Source of the DNA: Lachnospiraceae bacterium
Lineage (GTDB): Bacteria > Bacillota > Clostridia > Lachnospirales > Lachnospiraceae
Assembly (NCBI GenBank): GCA_024698145.1
Contig: JAILRO010000045.1
Coordinates: 78,740-142,739 of the forward strand
Direction: 5' to 3'
DNA length: 64,000 nucleotides
Positions 25,831-34,710 of the stretch are shown here, piece by piece. Made by a program: the position numbers and the translations under genes. Below the pieces are notes generated by a model that was not told where the DNA came from, searched no databases, and saw nothing but the letters and a program-made list of their open reading frames with translations. Positions within the stretch are counted from its first letter, which is position 1. Each line of letters opens with the position of its first letter.

Positions 25831-27948
25831 ATGGGATATTCATTTAGAAACTATACAAAAGCACAGAAGGTGCAGACATATGTTTTTCAGTGCAAGCCTG
25901 CGCTTCATTCTGAAGCTTTGTTTGCAGATGGAACGGGTGATTATCGTATTCCTGCAGAACCTATGCCGGGTGATTCGGTAAAGCTTAAGTTTCGTACTGC
26001 CAAAGGCAATGTTGATAAAGTGTTTCTTATTTGTGATGGTAATCGATTCGAGATGAAAGTCGGTGAATCGGATAGGATATTTGATTATTACGAAGTGTGC
26101 CTTCCACCTGTAAGAAAAGAATATATAGAATATTATTACGAAGTCTTTGCCGGTAATTCCATGTGTTACTACAATAAGATTGGTGTTCAGACGGAGATTA
26201 ATCCTGCGTACAATTTCTCGATTATGCCGGGCTTTAAAACTCCTGATTGGGCTAAAGGAGCCGTTATGTATCAGATATATGTTGATCGCTTTTGCAACGG
26301 TGACCGGTCGAATGACGTTCTTGATAATGAATATTATTATATAGGTGATTTTGCCAGACATGTGGATGATTGGAAAAAGTATCCGGATGCGATGGATGTA
26401 AGAAGCTTCTATGGTGGCGATTTACAGGGTGTTATGAACAAACTGGATTATCTGCAAGACCTTGGAGTAGAGGTGATTTATCTTAATCCTATCTTTGTAT
26501 CACCGTCTAATCATAAGTATGATATTCAAGATTACGATTATGTGGATCCACATTTTGGAAAGATTGTTAAGGATGAGGGATCGGTTCTTGTTAATGGAGA
26601 TAAGATTAACAAAAATTCTACAAGATATATAAGTCGTGTTACTAACAAAGAGAACCTTGAGGCAAGTAATGAACTCTTCAGACGTTTGGTTGAGGAAATC
26701 CACAGAAGAGGGATGAAGGTTATATTAGATGGCGTGTTTAACCATTGTGGATCATTTAACAAATGGCTTGACAGGGAACTTATATATGAAGGTCAGGAGG
26801 GATATGAGCCGGGTGCTTACCCATCTGCAGAGAGTCCATATAGAAGTTTCTTTAAGTTCTATGATGAGAATGCATGGCCTTACAATGGAAGTTATGATGG
26901 CTGGTGGGGACATGACACGTTACCTAAACTCAATTACGAGGATTCGACAGAGTTATATAATTATATACTTCATATAGGAAGAAAATGGGTGTCACCGCCA
27001 TACAACGTTGACGGATGGCGACTTGATGTTGCTGCGGATCTTGGACATTCTGAAGAGTTTAACCACAGATTCTGGCGTGATTTCCGTAGAGTTGTTAAAG
27101 AGGCGAATCCTAATGCGATAATTTTGGCAGAGCATTATGGTGATCCGAGGAATTGGCTTTACGGTGATCAGTGGGATACTGTTATGAACTATGATGCGTT
27201 CATGGAGCCGATTACATGGTTCCTTACCGGAGTTGAGAAGCATTCGGATGAGTTTAGAGGAGACCTTCTTGGTAATCCTGATGCGCTTATCGGTTCGCTT
27301 CGTCATCACATGAGCCGTTTCCATCAACAATCTCTTGAGGTGTCGATGAATGAGCTTTCTAACCACGATCATTCAAGATTCCTTACAAGAACCAATAAAC
27401 GAGTAGGAAGAACTCATACATTAGGTCCGGAGGCGGCTAATGAGAATATAAACAAAGGTGTATTTCGTGAGGCTGTTGTGTTCCAGATGACCTGGCCGGG
27501 TGCACCAACAATTTATTATGGTGATGAGGCCGGACTTTGCGGATGGACCGATCCGGATAACCGACGGACATATCCGTGGGGACATGAGGATAGAGACCTT
27601 ATTTTATTCCATAGGGATATAATTAAGATTCACAAGGAGAATGAGGTATTAAAACGAGGCTCGCTGATGTTCTTATACGGTGCACATAAGGTATTCGCCT
27701 ATGGACGTTTTAACAGAAAAGATAAGATGGTAATTATTCTTAATAATAATTACGAAGAAACGTCGCTATGCCTTAGTGTTGACAGGTTGGGAATAATGAG
27801 TGGTACAACGATGAGGCAGCTCATACTTACAACCGAAGATTCATATATTCTTGAATCAAAGAGATACGTGGTTGAAGACAACCAATTAAGAATTTCTGTG
27901 CCGAAGATTTCGGCTATAGTACTAAAAGCAGAACCGACTACCATATAA
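25831..27948 (+). CDS. GH13 neopullulanase/cyclomaltodextrinase-like enzyme
   Basis: This 705-residue alpha-amylase-family glycosidase has no signal peptide, so it works on maltodextrins inside the cell. The N-terminal 130 residues look like a CBM34-type beta domain. The catalytic barrel shows DGVFNHCG (region I), GWRLDVAAD with nucleophile Asp399, ILAEHYGD with acid/base Glu434, and ELSNHDHSRF with Asp513. MYQIYVDRFCNGD and the MPKLNYE-like LPKLNYEDS fit neopullulanase/cyclomaltodextrinase enzymes. AGGAGG is 11 bases before this ATG. An ATG 7 bases earlier opens a frame of only a few codons. Confidence 0.9.
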   Translation: MGYSFRNYTKAQKVQTYVFQCKPALHSEALFADGTGDYRIPAEPMPGDSVKLKFRTAKGNVDKVFLICDGNRFEMKVGESDRIFDYYEVCLPPVRKEYIEYYYEVFAGNSMCYYNKIGVQTEINPAYNFSIMPGFKTPDWAKGAVMYQIYVDRFCNGDRSNDVLDNEYYYIGDFARHVDDWKKYPDAMDVRSFYGGDLQGVMNKLDYLQDLGVEVIYLNPIFVSPSNHKYDIQDYDYVDPHFGKIVKDEGSVLVNGDKINKNSTRYISRVTNKENLEASNELFRRLVEEIHRRGMKVILDGVFNHCGSFNKWLDRELIYEGQEGYEPGAYPSAESPYRSFFKFYDENAWPYNGSYDGWWGHDTLPKLNYEDSTELYNYILHIGRKWVSPPYNVDGWRLDVAADLGHSEEFNHRFWRDFRRVVKEANPNAIILAEHYGDPRNWLYGDQWDTVMNYDAFMEPITWFLTGVEKHSDEFRGDLLGNPDALIGSLRHHMSRFHQQSLEVSMNELSNHDHSRFLTRTNKRVGRTHTLGPEAANENINKGVFREAVVFQMTWPGAPTIYYGDEAGLCGWTDPDNRRTYPWGHEDRDLILFHRDIIKIHKENEVLKRGSLMFLYGAHKVFAYGRFNRKDKMVIILNNNYEETSLCLSVDRLGIMSGTTMRQLILTTEDSYILESKRYVVEDNQLRISVPKISAIVLKAEPTTI

Positions 27949-27963
27949 GGTGGTCGGTTTTTT
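27933..27963 (+). terminator. Rho-independent terminator after the GH13 gene
   Basis: Stem ACCGACTACC / GGTGGTCGGT (10 bp with one G-T pair) has a 6-base loop and is followed by six T. The 5' arm overlaps the stop codon region. Confidence 0.85.
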
Positions 27964-28080
27964 AAATGCTGATTTGGTGACTTGACATTTTGCTAAAATC
28001 TATTTGTGCAATCTATACAACAGGTACGAAATTATAATAAAAAAACACGTTTTGAAGCTTTCAAGTGATAAAAAATCCCC

Positions 28081-28109
28081 TTGCATTTTAGCCTGAAAAA
28101 GATTACAAT
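28081..28109 (+). promoter_or_regulatory. Candidate nrdD promoter
   Basis: TTGCAT, 17 bases, TACAAT. The -35 is weak (3 of 6), but the -10 is good and the spacing ideal. The predicted start site falls inside the NrdR-like palindrome just downstream. Confidence 0.5.
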
Positions 28110-28110
28110 A

Positions 28111-28126
28111 ACACAAGATGTTGTGT
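28111..28126 (+). promoter_or_regulatory. NrdR-box-like operator
   Basis: ACACAAGATGTTGTGT is a perfect inverted repeat (ACACAA / TTGTGT) and fits the known 16-base NrdR box (acaCwAtATaTwGtgt) at 14 positions. It lies directly downstream of the -10, where a repressor would block transcription of nrdD. Only one box is seen; NrdR usually uses two. Confidence 0.6.
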
Positions 28127-28194
28127 TTGGTAGACATAATGTACGGAAGATAAAGGGGTTTTATGATTCACAAAAAGGAGGAAAGCTTGCAGAT

Positions 28195-30399
28195 ATGAAG
28201 ATTATCAAGCGAAGTGGAACAGAGGTCGAGTTTGATATAAGTAAGATTGTTGCCGCTGTAGCTAAAGCCAACAAGGAGGTTGTTGAAACTGACCGTCTGA
28301 CGAATGAGCAGATTAAGGACATTGCCAAGAAAGTAACGCTTACATGTAGTAGTATGAGTAGAACAGCCGGTGTTGAGGAAATACAGGATTTGGTTGAGAA
28401 TGAAATTATGGAAGCTCAAGCATTTTCTGTTGCAAGAAAGTATATCACATATCGATATACAAGAGCTTTGGCACGTAAGGCTAATTCCACTGATGAACAG
28501 ATTCTGAGTCTTATCGAGTGTAACAATGAGGAGGTTAAGCAGGAGAATTCCAATAAGAACCCCATTGTTAACAGCGTTCAGAGAGATTATATGGCAGGCG
28601 AAGTATCCAAAGATATCGCAAAACGTATTCTTCTTCCGGAGGATGTTGTTAAAGCTCACGAAGAGGGAATCATACATTTCCACGATTCTGATTACTTTGC
28701 ACAGCATATGCACAATTGTTGTCTCGTTAACCTTGAAGATATGCTTCAGAACGGAACGGTTATCAGCGAGACAATGATAGACAGACCCAAGAGTTTTTCT
28801 ACCGCTTGTAACATAGCAACACAGAGTATTGCACAGATTGCAAGTTCTCAATACGGTGGACAGAGTATCACGCTTTCGCATCTTGCACCTTTTGTAGATG
28901 TGAGTCGTAAGAAATATCTTAAAATGGTACAGGATGAGTTTGAGGCAGCAGGAATTGCCCTCGATCATAATCAGATTGAAAAGGTAGCTGAACTTAGAGT
29001 TCGCGAAGAGATTAAACGTGGTGTTCAGATGATACAGTATCAGGTAATCACTTTGATGACTACTAACGGACAGGCACCATTTGTTACCGTGTTTATGTAT
29101 CTTGATGAGGTTCCGGAAGGTCGTACAAGAGATGACCTTGCGCTTGTTATAGAAGAGATGCTTCGTCAGAGAATATTAGGCGTTAAGAACGAGAAGGGTG
29201 TTTATATAACACCTGCATTCCCGAAGCTTATATATGTTCTTGAGGAGGACAATGTAAGAGAAGGTACTAAGTATTGGAATCTTACTAAGCTTGCAGCACA
29301 GTGTACAGCTAAGAGAATGGTTCCTGATTACATTTCAGAAAAGATAATGAAGAAGCTTAAGGGTGGCGATGTATATGCTTGTATGGGATGCCGTTCATTC
29401 CTTACTCCTGATAGATTTACAGATGCAGGTGTTGGTAATCTTGCTAATGCAGGTAATTATGATCCTTCAAAGCACAAATACTGGGGACGTTTCAATCAGG
29501 GAGTGGTAACTCTTAACCTTGTAGATGTTGCTTGCTCATCAGAAGGTGATATGGACAAGTTCTGGAAGATAATGGATGAGAGATTGGAACTATGTCATAA
29601 GGCTCTTATGTGCAGACATGAGCGTTTGAAGGGAACTTTGTCCGATGTTGCTCCGATTCTTTGGCAGTACGGTGCGCTTGCAAGACTTAAACGTGGTGAG
29701 AAGATTGATAAGCTTCTTTTTGATGGATATTCAACGATATCATTGGGGTATGCCGGACTTTGCGAGTGTACAAGATATATGACAGGTCTTTCGCATACGA
29801 ATCCGGAGGCTACACCATTTGCTGTTGAGGTTATGCAGTATCTTAATGATGCATGTGCAAAATGGAAGAAAGAGTCAAATATTGATTTCTCTATATATGG
29901 TACACCACTTGAGTCAACAACATATAAGTTTGCAAAGTGCCTTCAGAAACGTTTTGGAAAGATTGAAGGTGTGACAGATAAGAACTACATTACGAACAGT
30001 TACCATGTTCATGTAACCGAGAAGATAGACGCGTTTAACAAGCTTTCCTTTGAAGCTAAGTTTCAGGAGCTTTCGCCGGGAGGTGCGGTAAGTTACGTAG
30101 AAGTTCCTAATATGCAGAACAATATTGATGCTGTGCTTGCTGTAATGCAACATATATATGACAATATTATGTATGCGGAGCTTAATACAAAGAGTGATTA
30201 CTGTCAGAAATGCGGATATGACGGAGAAATCCAGATATCAGAGAACAAGGACGGTAAGCTTGTTTGGAAGTGCCCAAATTGCGGTAATACTGATGAGGAA
30301 ACTATGAATGTTGCAAGACGTACCTGCGGATATATAGGAACACAGTTCTGGAATCAGGGACGTACACAAGAGATTCAGGAGAGAGTTCTCCATTTGTAA
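28195..30399 (+). CDS. nrdD: Anaerobic (class III) ribonucleoside-triphosphate reductase
   Basis: NrdD makes deoxyribonucleotides without oxygen through a glycyl radical. The 734-residue protein begins with an ATP-cone (MKIIKRSGTEVEFDISKIVA), the allosteric domain. The barrel follows, with HNCCLVNLEDML and GCRSFL cysteine sites. At the C-terminus are a four-cysteine zinc site (CQKCG, CPNCG) and the radical loop RTCGYIGTQFWNQGR with Gly712. The ATG at 28195 follows AAGGAGGA; a TTG-initiated extension to 28081 would run through the promoter and operator and is rejected. The activase nrdG, usually next door, is not in this window. Confidence 0.95.
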   Translation: MKIIKRSGTEVEFDISKIVAAVAKANKEVVETDRLTNEQIKDIAKKVTLTCSSMSRTAGVEEIQDLVENEIMEAQAFSVARKYITYRYTRALARKANSTDEQILSLIECNNEEVKQENSNKNPIVNSVQRDYMAGEVSKDIAKRILLPEDVVKAHEEGIIHFHDSDYFAQHMHNCCLVNLEDMLQNGTVISETMIDRPKSFSTACNIATQSIAQIASSQYGGQSITLSHLAPFVDVSRKKYLKMVQDEFEAAGIALDHNQIEKVAELRVREEIKRGVQMIQYQVITLMTTNGQAPFVTVFMYLDEVPEGRTRDDLALVIEEMLRQRILGVKNEKGVYITPAFPKLIYVLEEDNVREGTKYWNLTKLAAQCTAKRMVPDYISEKIMKKLKGGDVYACMGCRSFLTPDRFTDAGVGNLANAGNYDPSKHKYWGRFNQGVVTLNLVDVACSSEGDMDKFWKIMDERLELCHKALMCRHERLKGTLSDVAPILWQYGALARLKRGEKIDKLLFDGYSTISLGYAGLCECTRYMTGLSHTNPEATPFAVEVMQYLNDACAKWKKESNIDFSIYGTPLESTTYKFAKCLQKRFGKIEGVTDKNYITNSYHVHVTEKIDAFNKLSFEAKFQELSPGGAVSYVEVPNMQNNIDAVLAVMQHIYDNIMYAELNTKSDYCQKCGYDGEIQISENKDGKLVWKCPNCGNTDEETMNVARRTCGYIGTQFWNQGRTQEIQERVLHL

Positions 30400-30430
30400 G
30401 AATCAAACAAAGGAATAATAAGACATGGAA

Positions 30431-30475
30431 AATGCCACACTGCCGAGTGACTCGGTTGGTGTGGCATTAATTTTC
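30431..30475. terminator. Bidirectional terminator between nrdD and cspA
   Basis: Stem AATGCCACAC / GTGTGGCATT (10 bp) encloses a second stem CCGAG / CTCGG and is followed by TTTTCT on the plus strand. It lies between convergent genes. Confidence 0.8.
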
Positions 30476-30531
30476 TGTCTTCGAACAAACAAATATAAAA
30501 ACTTAAGTCTTATATATCAGTTGTTGGACGA

Positions 30532-30741
30532 TTACTCTGTAACTACAGTTACGTTAACAGCCTGAGCACCCTTAGCACCCTGCTCAACGTCAAATGTTAC
30601 AGTCTGTCCTTCATCCAATGTCTTGAAGCCGTCAGCTACAATACCAGAAAAATGAACGAATACATCCTCGCCGGTCTCACTATTTGTGATGAAACCAAAT
30701 CCTTTCGTAGAGTTGAACCATTTTACTGTACCTTTGTTCAT
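30532..30741 (-). CDS. cspA: Cold-shock protein CspA family
   Basis: This 69-residue five-stranded OB-fold RNA chaperone has RNP1 KGFGFI and RNP2 VFVHF, opening with [18 protein letters not shown]. It is one of the most conserved bacterial small proteins. It melts RNA structure in the cold or in rapid growth. AAAGGGGG lies 8 bases before the ATG at 30741. A 91-base leader with a hairpin separates it from its promoter, as is common for cold-shock genes. Confidence 0.97.
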   Translation of the reverse strand: MNKGTVKWFNSTKGFGFITNSETGEDVFVHFSGIVADGFKTLDEGQTVTFDVEQGAKGAQAVNVTVVTE

Positions 30742-30788
30742 GAAAAGTACCCCCTTTAAAAAATTACGTATTAATAGAGGTAGTATGC

Positions 30789-30812
30789 ATACCAAGCGAG
30801 AAGTGTTGGTAT
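30789..30812 (-). promoter_or_regulatory. Hairpin in the cspA leader
   Basis: ATACCAA / TTGGTAT, a perfect 7-bp stem with a 10-base loop, lies in the 5' untranslated region of cspA. Structured leaders of cold-shock mRNAs often act as thermosensors; that role is inferred here. Confidence 0.5.
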
Positions 30813-30839
30813 CGTAAAACACTTTATAAATACATGCCT

Positions 30840-30868
30840 AGTTTATCATCATTAAAATTGGAAGTCAA
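30840..30868 (-). promoter_or_regulatory. cspA promoter
   Basis: On the minus strand: TTGACT, 17 bases, TAAACT. The start site would be near 30833, giving a leader of about 91 bases. Confidence 0.7.
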
Positions 30869-30932
30869 TGAAAATATAAAATAGTAACAAAAAGCCGTCG
30901 AATTATTATGGAAAATGATTGCACAATTTTGA

Positions 30933-30961
30933 TTGTGGAAATAACGTTTATAAGGTATAAT
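30933..30961 (+). promoter_or_regulatory. Promoter of the GH25 lipoprotein gene, with palindrome over the -35
   Basis: TTGTGG, 17 bases, TATAAT. A perfect inverted repeat CACAAT-TTTG-ATTGTG at 30922-30937 covers the -35, a possible operator. Confidence 0.65.
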
Positions 30962-30999
30962 AAAAGTGAGTAAAAATTCACTTCAAAGGAGATTGACGA

Positions 31000-31926
31000 A
31001 TGAGAAAACGTCTGATTATGATTGCGGCTATGTGCTGTATCACCTTTGGACTGAGTGGTTGTCAGAAGAGTTACTATGGTAAGGGAACAGCATTTACCAT
31101 GAGTACGGATAAATTACCGGGTTACAGTAATGCTGATATTGCAGCGATATCAGCAGATAACTATGAAAGATTCATGCATGCCAGTTATATAATCGTTACG
31201 GACAAGTTTGGGGAAGTCCATAAGATTAAGATAAGTGCTAATATCAACAGGCATAACTGGGATTTTTCTAACTTAGACAGCAGTGGGATGTTTAAGAATT
31301 ACCTAGATGAAGATGGCTCAGTCAAAAAGGTGGGAATTGATGTATCGGAACACCAGGGTTCTATCAACTGGGAAAGCGTTGCCCCTAACGTTGACTTTGC
31401 TTTTATAAGATTAGGTTATCGTGGATACGGTAGTGGAGGACTTGCCCTAGATGCATATTATTCGGCTAATATGAGTGGAGCTACCGAAGCGGGAGTACCG
31501 GTGGGTGTGTATTTCTATTCACAGGCAATCAGTTACGAAGAAGGTGTTGAGGAAGCTAATTATGTGCTTGCAAATCTCGGAGACTACAACTTGTCATACC
31601 CTATAGTATTAGACAGAGAAGATCCGATGGTTGATGACGCAAGGACTAATGACCTTACTGCAGAACAACATACACAAGCGTGTCTTGGTTTCTTGGAAAC
31701 AATAGCAAAATCAGGTAGAAAGGTGATGATGTACACCAACAGAATGTATTATTCACTCTACGTTGATATTGATCAGGTTTACAATTACCCTATTTGGTAT
31801 GCTCAATATGCGGATGAGCCGGATTGGCCGTATGAGTTCGCAATATGGCAGTATACCGAGAGCGGAACAGTACCGGGAATAAACGGTTCTGTCGATATGA
31901 ATCTTCAAATGATGGAGATTCAATAA
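31000..31926 (+). CDS. GH25 lysozyme-like lipoprotein
   Basis: The 308-residue protein begins with a lipoprotein signal (MRKRLIMIAAMCCITFGLSGC, lipobox LSGC with Cys21), so it should be anchored outside the membrane. After about 85 residues comes a GH25 muramidase barrel: GIDVSEHQGSINWE (catalytic-face Asp), FIRLGYRGYG, GVPVGVYFYSQA, PIVLDREDP with the acidic pair, and PIWYAQYADEPDWPYEFAIW, typical of GH25. It cleaves the MurNAc-GlcNAc bond, probably in self-peptidoglycan during growth. AAAGGAG lies just before the ATG. Confidence 0.9.
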   Translation: MRKRLIMIAAMCCITFGLSGCQKSYYGKGTAFTMSTDKLPGYSNADIAAISADNYERFMHASYIIVTDKFGEVHKIKISANINRHNWDFSNLDSSGMFKNYLDEDGSVKKVGIDVSEHQGSINWESVAPNVDFAFIRLGYRGYGSGGLALDAYYSANMSGATEAGVPVGVYFYSQAISYEEGVEEANYVLANLGDYNLSYPIVLDREDPMVDDARTNDLTAEQHTQACLGFLETIAKSGRKVMMYTNRMYYSLYVDIDQVYNYPIWYAQYADEPDWPYEFAIWQYTESGTVPGINGSVDMNLQMMEIQ

Positions 31927-31975
31927 CTATAAGTAAGGATATGATGGAAAGTATACCGTCAAGGAGGATGAGTAT

Positions 31976-33901
31976 TTGAACTTAGGAATTAATTCGCATT
32001 ACGATATTGCAGCGGCAAGTATTTTGTTGATAATACTTTTAATGCTTGCAGCCAAGAAAACTATCCCTATTAAGAGGAGTTTTATATTTTTTTCTATGTG
32101 CGTTGTTCAAATCATGGTCGTTGTTTGTAGCGTGCTGATGGAGAGTGAGATGAGCATTGCCGGTCACGCAGTTGGAATCAAAGCGTATTTCTTTGCTGAC
32201 CTGTTCTTTGCTTTTGAGTATTTCTGCACTTTGCTTTTTATGTACTATATGCTTTTGTGGTCAGGTAAGTCATTTAGATCTGACAAGTTTGCCAAGTTTA
32301 TGTTTCTTGCTCCTGTACTTGCGTATATATATATTATGAGTGACAATTTCCTTCATCATAATTTGTATGTGTTGGACGCAGAGATGGGAATTATAGGAAC
32401 AAAGAGACTTCTGATTCTTGGTGGAGTTGCTATATATGCGGTGTTATTCGGTCTTATCTATGCAACCAAGCATGTAGAGATAATATCTTTCGGAAAACTT
32501 ACTGTTATCACATTGATTACACTCCTTGTGCTTGCAGGTATGACGGTTCAGTATTTCCTTACCAAAGATTTCTTTATCAATTATGTTGTTGCGATTGCAA
32601 TGCTTATATTATACGAGATTGCTCAGAATCCTTCCGGTATATTGGATGGTAACACGCAGCTTATGAACAGACAAATCATGGAAGAGATTTTGAATATTGA
32701 TATTGCAAACAAAGAGAACTTTGACCTTATAATTATCGCTCTTGATGATTTCAAGATTGTTAATAAAACATACGGAATAGAGATGGGCGATGTTATGCTA
32801 CATCAGGTAGCTAACTTTATGAACACACTTACCCGACGCGGTAAAGTGTTCAGGTATGGTTCCGATCAATTTGCGTTACAATTAAGACATGGACATGAAG
32901 ATATTGATGAGGTTCTTGATACAATCAAAGAACGCTTCAGACATCCATGGATTTACAACGAATTGGCTATTTCGTTATCTACAACAACGATATGTGTTTG
33001 CTATCCTAATGACGGGGATACATTAAATGGTCTTATAGAGGTACTTGATTATTCACTTCTTTATGCGAAGAGACAGGGCAAAGGTTCTGTAGTATTTACG
33101 AAAGACATTGATCTTAATGCTATGCGCAAGGAGAAAGCAATTGAGAATGCACTTGCGGAAGCACTTAAGTATGAAACACTTGAAGTTTATTATCAGCCTA
33201 TATATAACACGGAGAGGAATTGCTATACTTCGGCGGAGGCACTTGTAAGACTCAAGGATGAGAAACTCGGATATATTTCTCCGGAGATATTCATACCTAT
33301 AGCAGAAAGAACCGGAAGAATACTTCAACTTGGTAATTTTGTATTTGAGAAAGTTTGTGAGTTTATCTCTGAGAATAATCTTTCTGAAACGACGATTGAT
33401 TACATTGAGGTAAATGTTTCTGTTGTTCAATGTATGCAGGAAAACTTTGTAGAACAGATGCTTGAGATTATGAACAAGTATCATGTAAGACCGGATCAGA
33501 TTAACCTTGAGATTACTGAGACTGCTGAGATTGAAGCGTTGGCTACACTGCAGTCTAATGTTGAGAAACTCCACTCGAGAGGTATATCATTCTCGCTTGA
33601 TGATTATGGTTCAGGATATTCAACACTTGGTTATATTCATCAGTTCCCATTCCGCATTATTAAGCTTGATAAGCTCATGGTATGGAATGCGTTTGAGAAT
33701 GAGAAAGCAGACATAACACTGAAGTACACGGTTGGAATGCTTAAGGAATTAAATGTCGATATAGTTGCAGAGGGAGTGGAAACTCAGCAACAGCAACAAA
33801 GACTCAGTAATATCGGTTGTGATTATTTGCAAGGTTGGTATTATTCAAAAGCAATTACGGCGGGCGAGTTTGCCAACATCATTGAAAGAAAAGCAAGTTA
33901 A
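31976..33901 (+). CDS. Membrane GGDEF-EAL protein, probable c-di-GMP phosphodiesterase
   Basis: The 641-residue protein has about 7-8 membrane helices in residues 10-215, a GGDEF domain (about 225-385) and an EAL domain (about 390-640). The cyclase signature is degenerate: GSDQF at 295-299 instead of GGDEF, so synthesis is unlikely. The EAL half keeps EALVR (421-425), LDDYGSGYSTL and VAEGVET, so hydrolysis of c-di-GMP is likely. The start is TTG at 31976, 8 bases after AAGGAGG. An ATG directly abutting the ribosome site at 31968 opens only three codons. Confidence 0.88.
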   Translation: MNLGINSHYDIAAASILLIILLMLAAKKTIPIKRSFIFFSMCVVQIMVVVCSVLMESEMSIAGHAVGIKAYFFADLFFAFEYFCTLLFMYYMLLWSGKSFRSDKFAKFMFLAPVLAYIYIMSDNFLHHNLYVLDAEMGIIGTKRLLILGGVAIYAVLFGLIYATKHVEIISFGKLTVITLITLLVLAGMTVQYFLTKDFFINYVVAIAMLILYEIAQNPSGILDGNTQLMNRQIMEEILNIDIANKENFDLIIIALDDFKIVNKTYGIEMGDVMLHQVANFMNTLTRRGKVFRYGSDQFALQLRHGHEDIDEVLDTIKERFRHPWIYNELAISLSTTTICVCYPNDGDTLNGLIEVLDYSLLYAKRQGKGSVVFTKDIDLNAMRKEKAIENALAEALKYETLEVYYQPIYNTERNCYTSAEALVRLKDEKLGYISPEIFIPIAERTGRILQLGNFVFEKVCEFISENNLSETTIDYIEVNVSVVQCMQENFVEQMLEIMNKYHVRPDQINLEITETAEIEALATLQSNVEKLHSRGISFSLDDYGSGYSTLGYIHQFPFRIIKLDKLMVWNAFENEKADITLKYTVGMLKELNVDIVAEGVETQQQQQRLSNIGCDYLQGWYYSKAITAGEFANIIERKAS

Positions 33902-33914
33902 TACTTGGATAGTG

Positions 33915-33943
33915 AAAAGGAGAAGCAATTGCTTCTCCTTTTT
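33915..33943. terminator. Bidirectional terminator between GGDEF-EAL and plsC
   Basis: Perfect palindrome: AAAAGGAGAAGC, AATT, GCTTCTCCTTTT, followed by T on both strands. It ends both convergent units. Confidence 0.9.
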
Positions 33944-33944
33944 G

Positions 33945-34688
33945 TTATGCATTCTTCAATTCTTGGTTTGAAAAGTTATTTTCGTTTTCGGCTATAACCT
34001 TCTCGATTCGTTCTTTGACCATATCGGCAATCTCAGCAGTTTTCATACCTTTGTACTCCTCATAGTTGATTGGAGGAAGTATATGAATCTGAACATCAAC
34101 CGATTTGGTAGAGCTTATATCAAACGGAAGATAAGAGTCAATGATTGCAATCGGAACAATCGGACATTTCGCCTTGGTTGCAGCCTTAAAGCTTCCACCT
34201 TTGAAATCGCCTAATTTATTGCCGTTCTTTGAACGTGTGCCTTCCGGAAAAATAAGGAAGTTTCTTCCGTTCTTAACTTCATCTGCTACTGCATTAATAA
34301 CGGTAAGACCTTGTTTTACATCGTTTCTATCCATGAACATTCCGCCCATAAGATGAATAAGCTTGCGAAGAAGATATATGTCTTCTGTTTCCTTTTTGAT
34401 AATTACACCAAAGGGTGCGGGTTTAAGATAAACAAGTCCCATAACATCAAACAGTCCCTGATGGTTAGGATACATTATATATCCGGATTCCTTAGGAAAG
34501 TTCTCAACTCCGTACCCATGAATATTGACGTTACCGCTTTTGCAACCTCGTTCGCCGATTTCACGTATCAAATCGAATTTCTTCTCTACGGAAACTTTGT
34601 CGTTTTCCGCAAAAAGAATCATTCTAAGAAGCATGTAAGGTACTCTCAAAATGTTTCTTCGAATCATTAATGAGAGACGCTTCTTCAT
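33945..34688 (-). CDS. plsC: 1-acyl-sn-glycerol-3-phosphate acyltransferase
   Basis: PlsC-type acyltransferase of phospholipid synthesis, 247 residues, membrane-associated through a hydrophobic/basic start (LMIRRNILRVPYMLLRMILF). It has the HX4D catalytic motif NHQGLFD, the phosphate-binding FPEGTRSKNGNKLGDFKGG and PIVPIAI. I take the ATG at 34688 because AGAGGA lies 7 bases upstream; a 12-codon longer form from 34724 would overlap lysA. It sits 22 bases after lysA in a two-gene unit on the minus strand, an unusual pairing of lipid and lysine genes. Confidence 0.9.
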   Translation of the reverse strand: MKKRLSLMIRRNILRVPYMLLRMILFAENDKVSVEKKFDLIREIGERGCKSGNVNIHGYGVENFPKESGYIMYPNHQGLFDVMGLVYLKPAPFGVIIKKETEDIYLLRKLIHLMGGMFMDRNDVKQGLTVINAVADEVKNGRNFLIFPEGTRSKNGNKLGDFKGGSFKAATKAKCPIVPIAIIDSYLPFDISSTKSVDVQIHILPPINYEEYKGMKTAEIADMVKERIEKVIAENENNFSNQELKNA

Positions 34689-34710
34689 CGTTTGTCCTCT
34701 TTTTTCTTTT

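Noticed and set aside
28081..28194. N-terminal extension of nrdD from a TTG at 28081
   Set aside because: It would run through the candidate promoter and NrdR-like operator. The ATP-cone starts exactly at the ATG 28195 behind AAGGAGGA.
28168..28968. 266-codon minus-strand frame opposite nrdD
   Set aside because: It is an antisense shadow of a highly conserved gene, with no promoter or ribosome site and no recognisable protein.
30399..30532. Possible nrdG fragment after nrdD
   Set aside because: The 130-base gap holds only a terminator; no radical-SAM CxxxCxxC motif in any frame.
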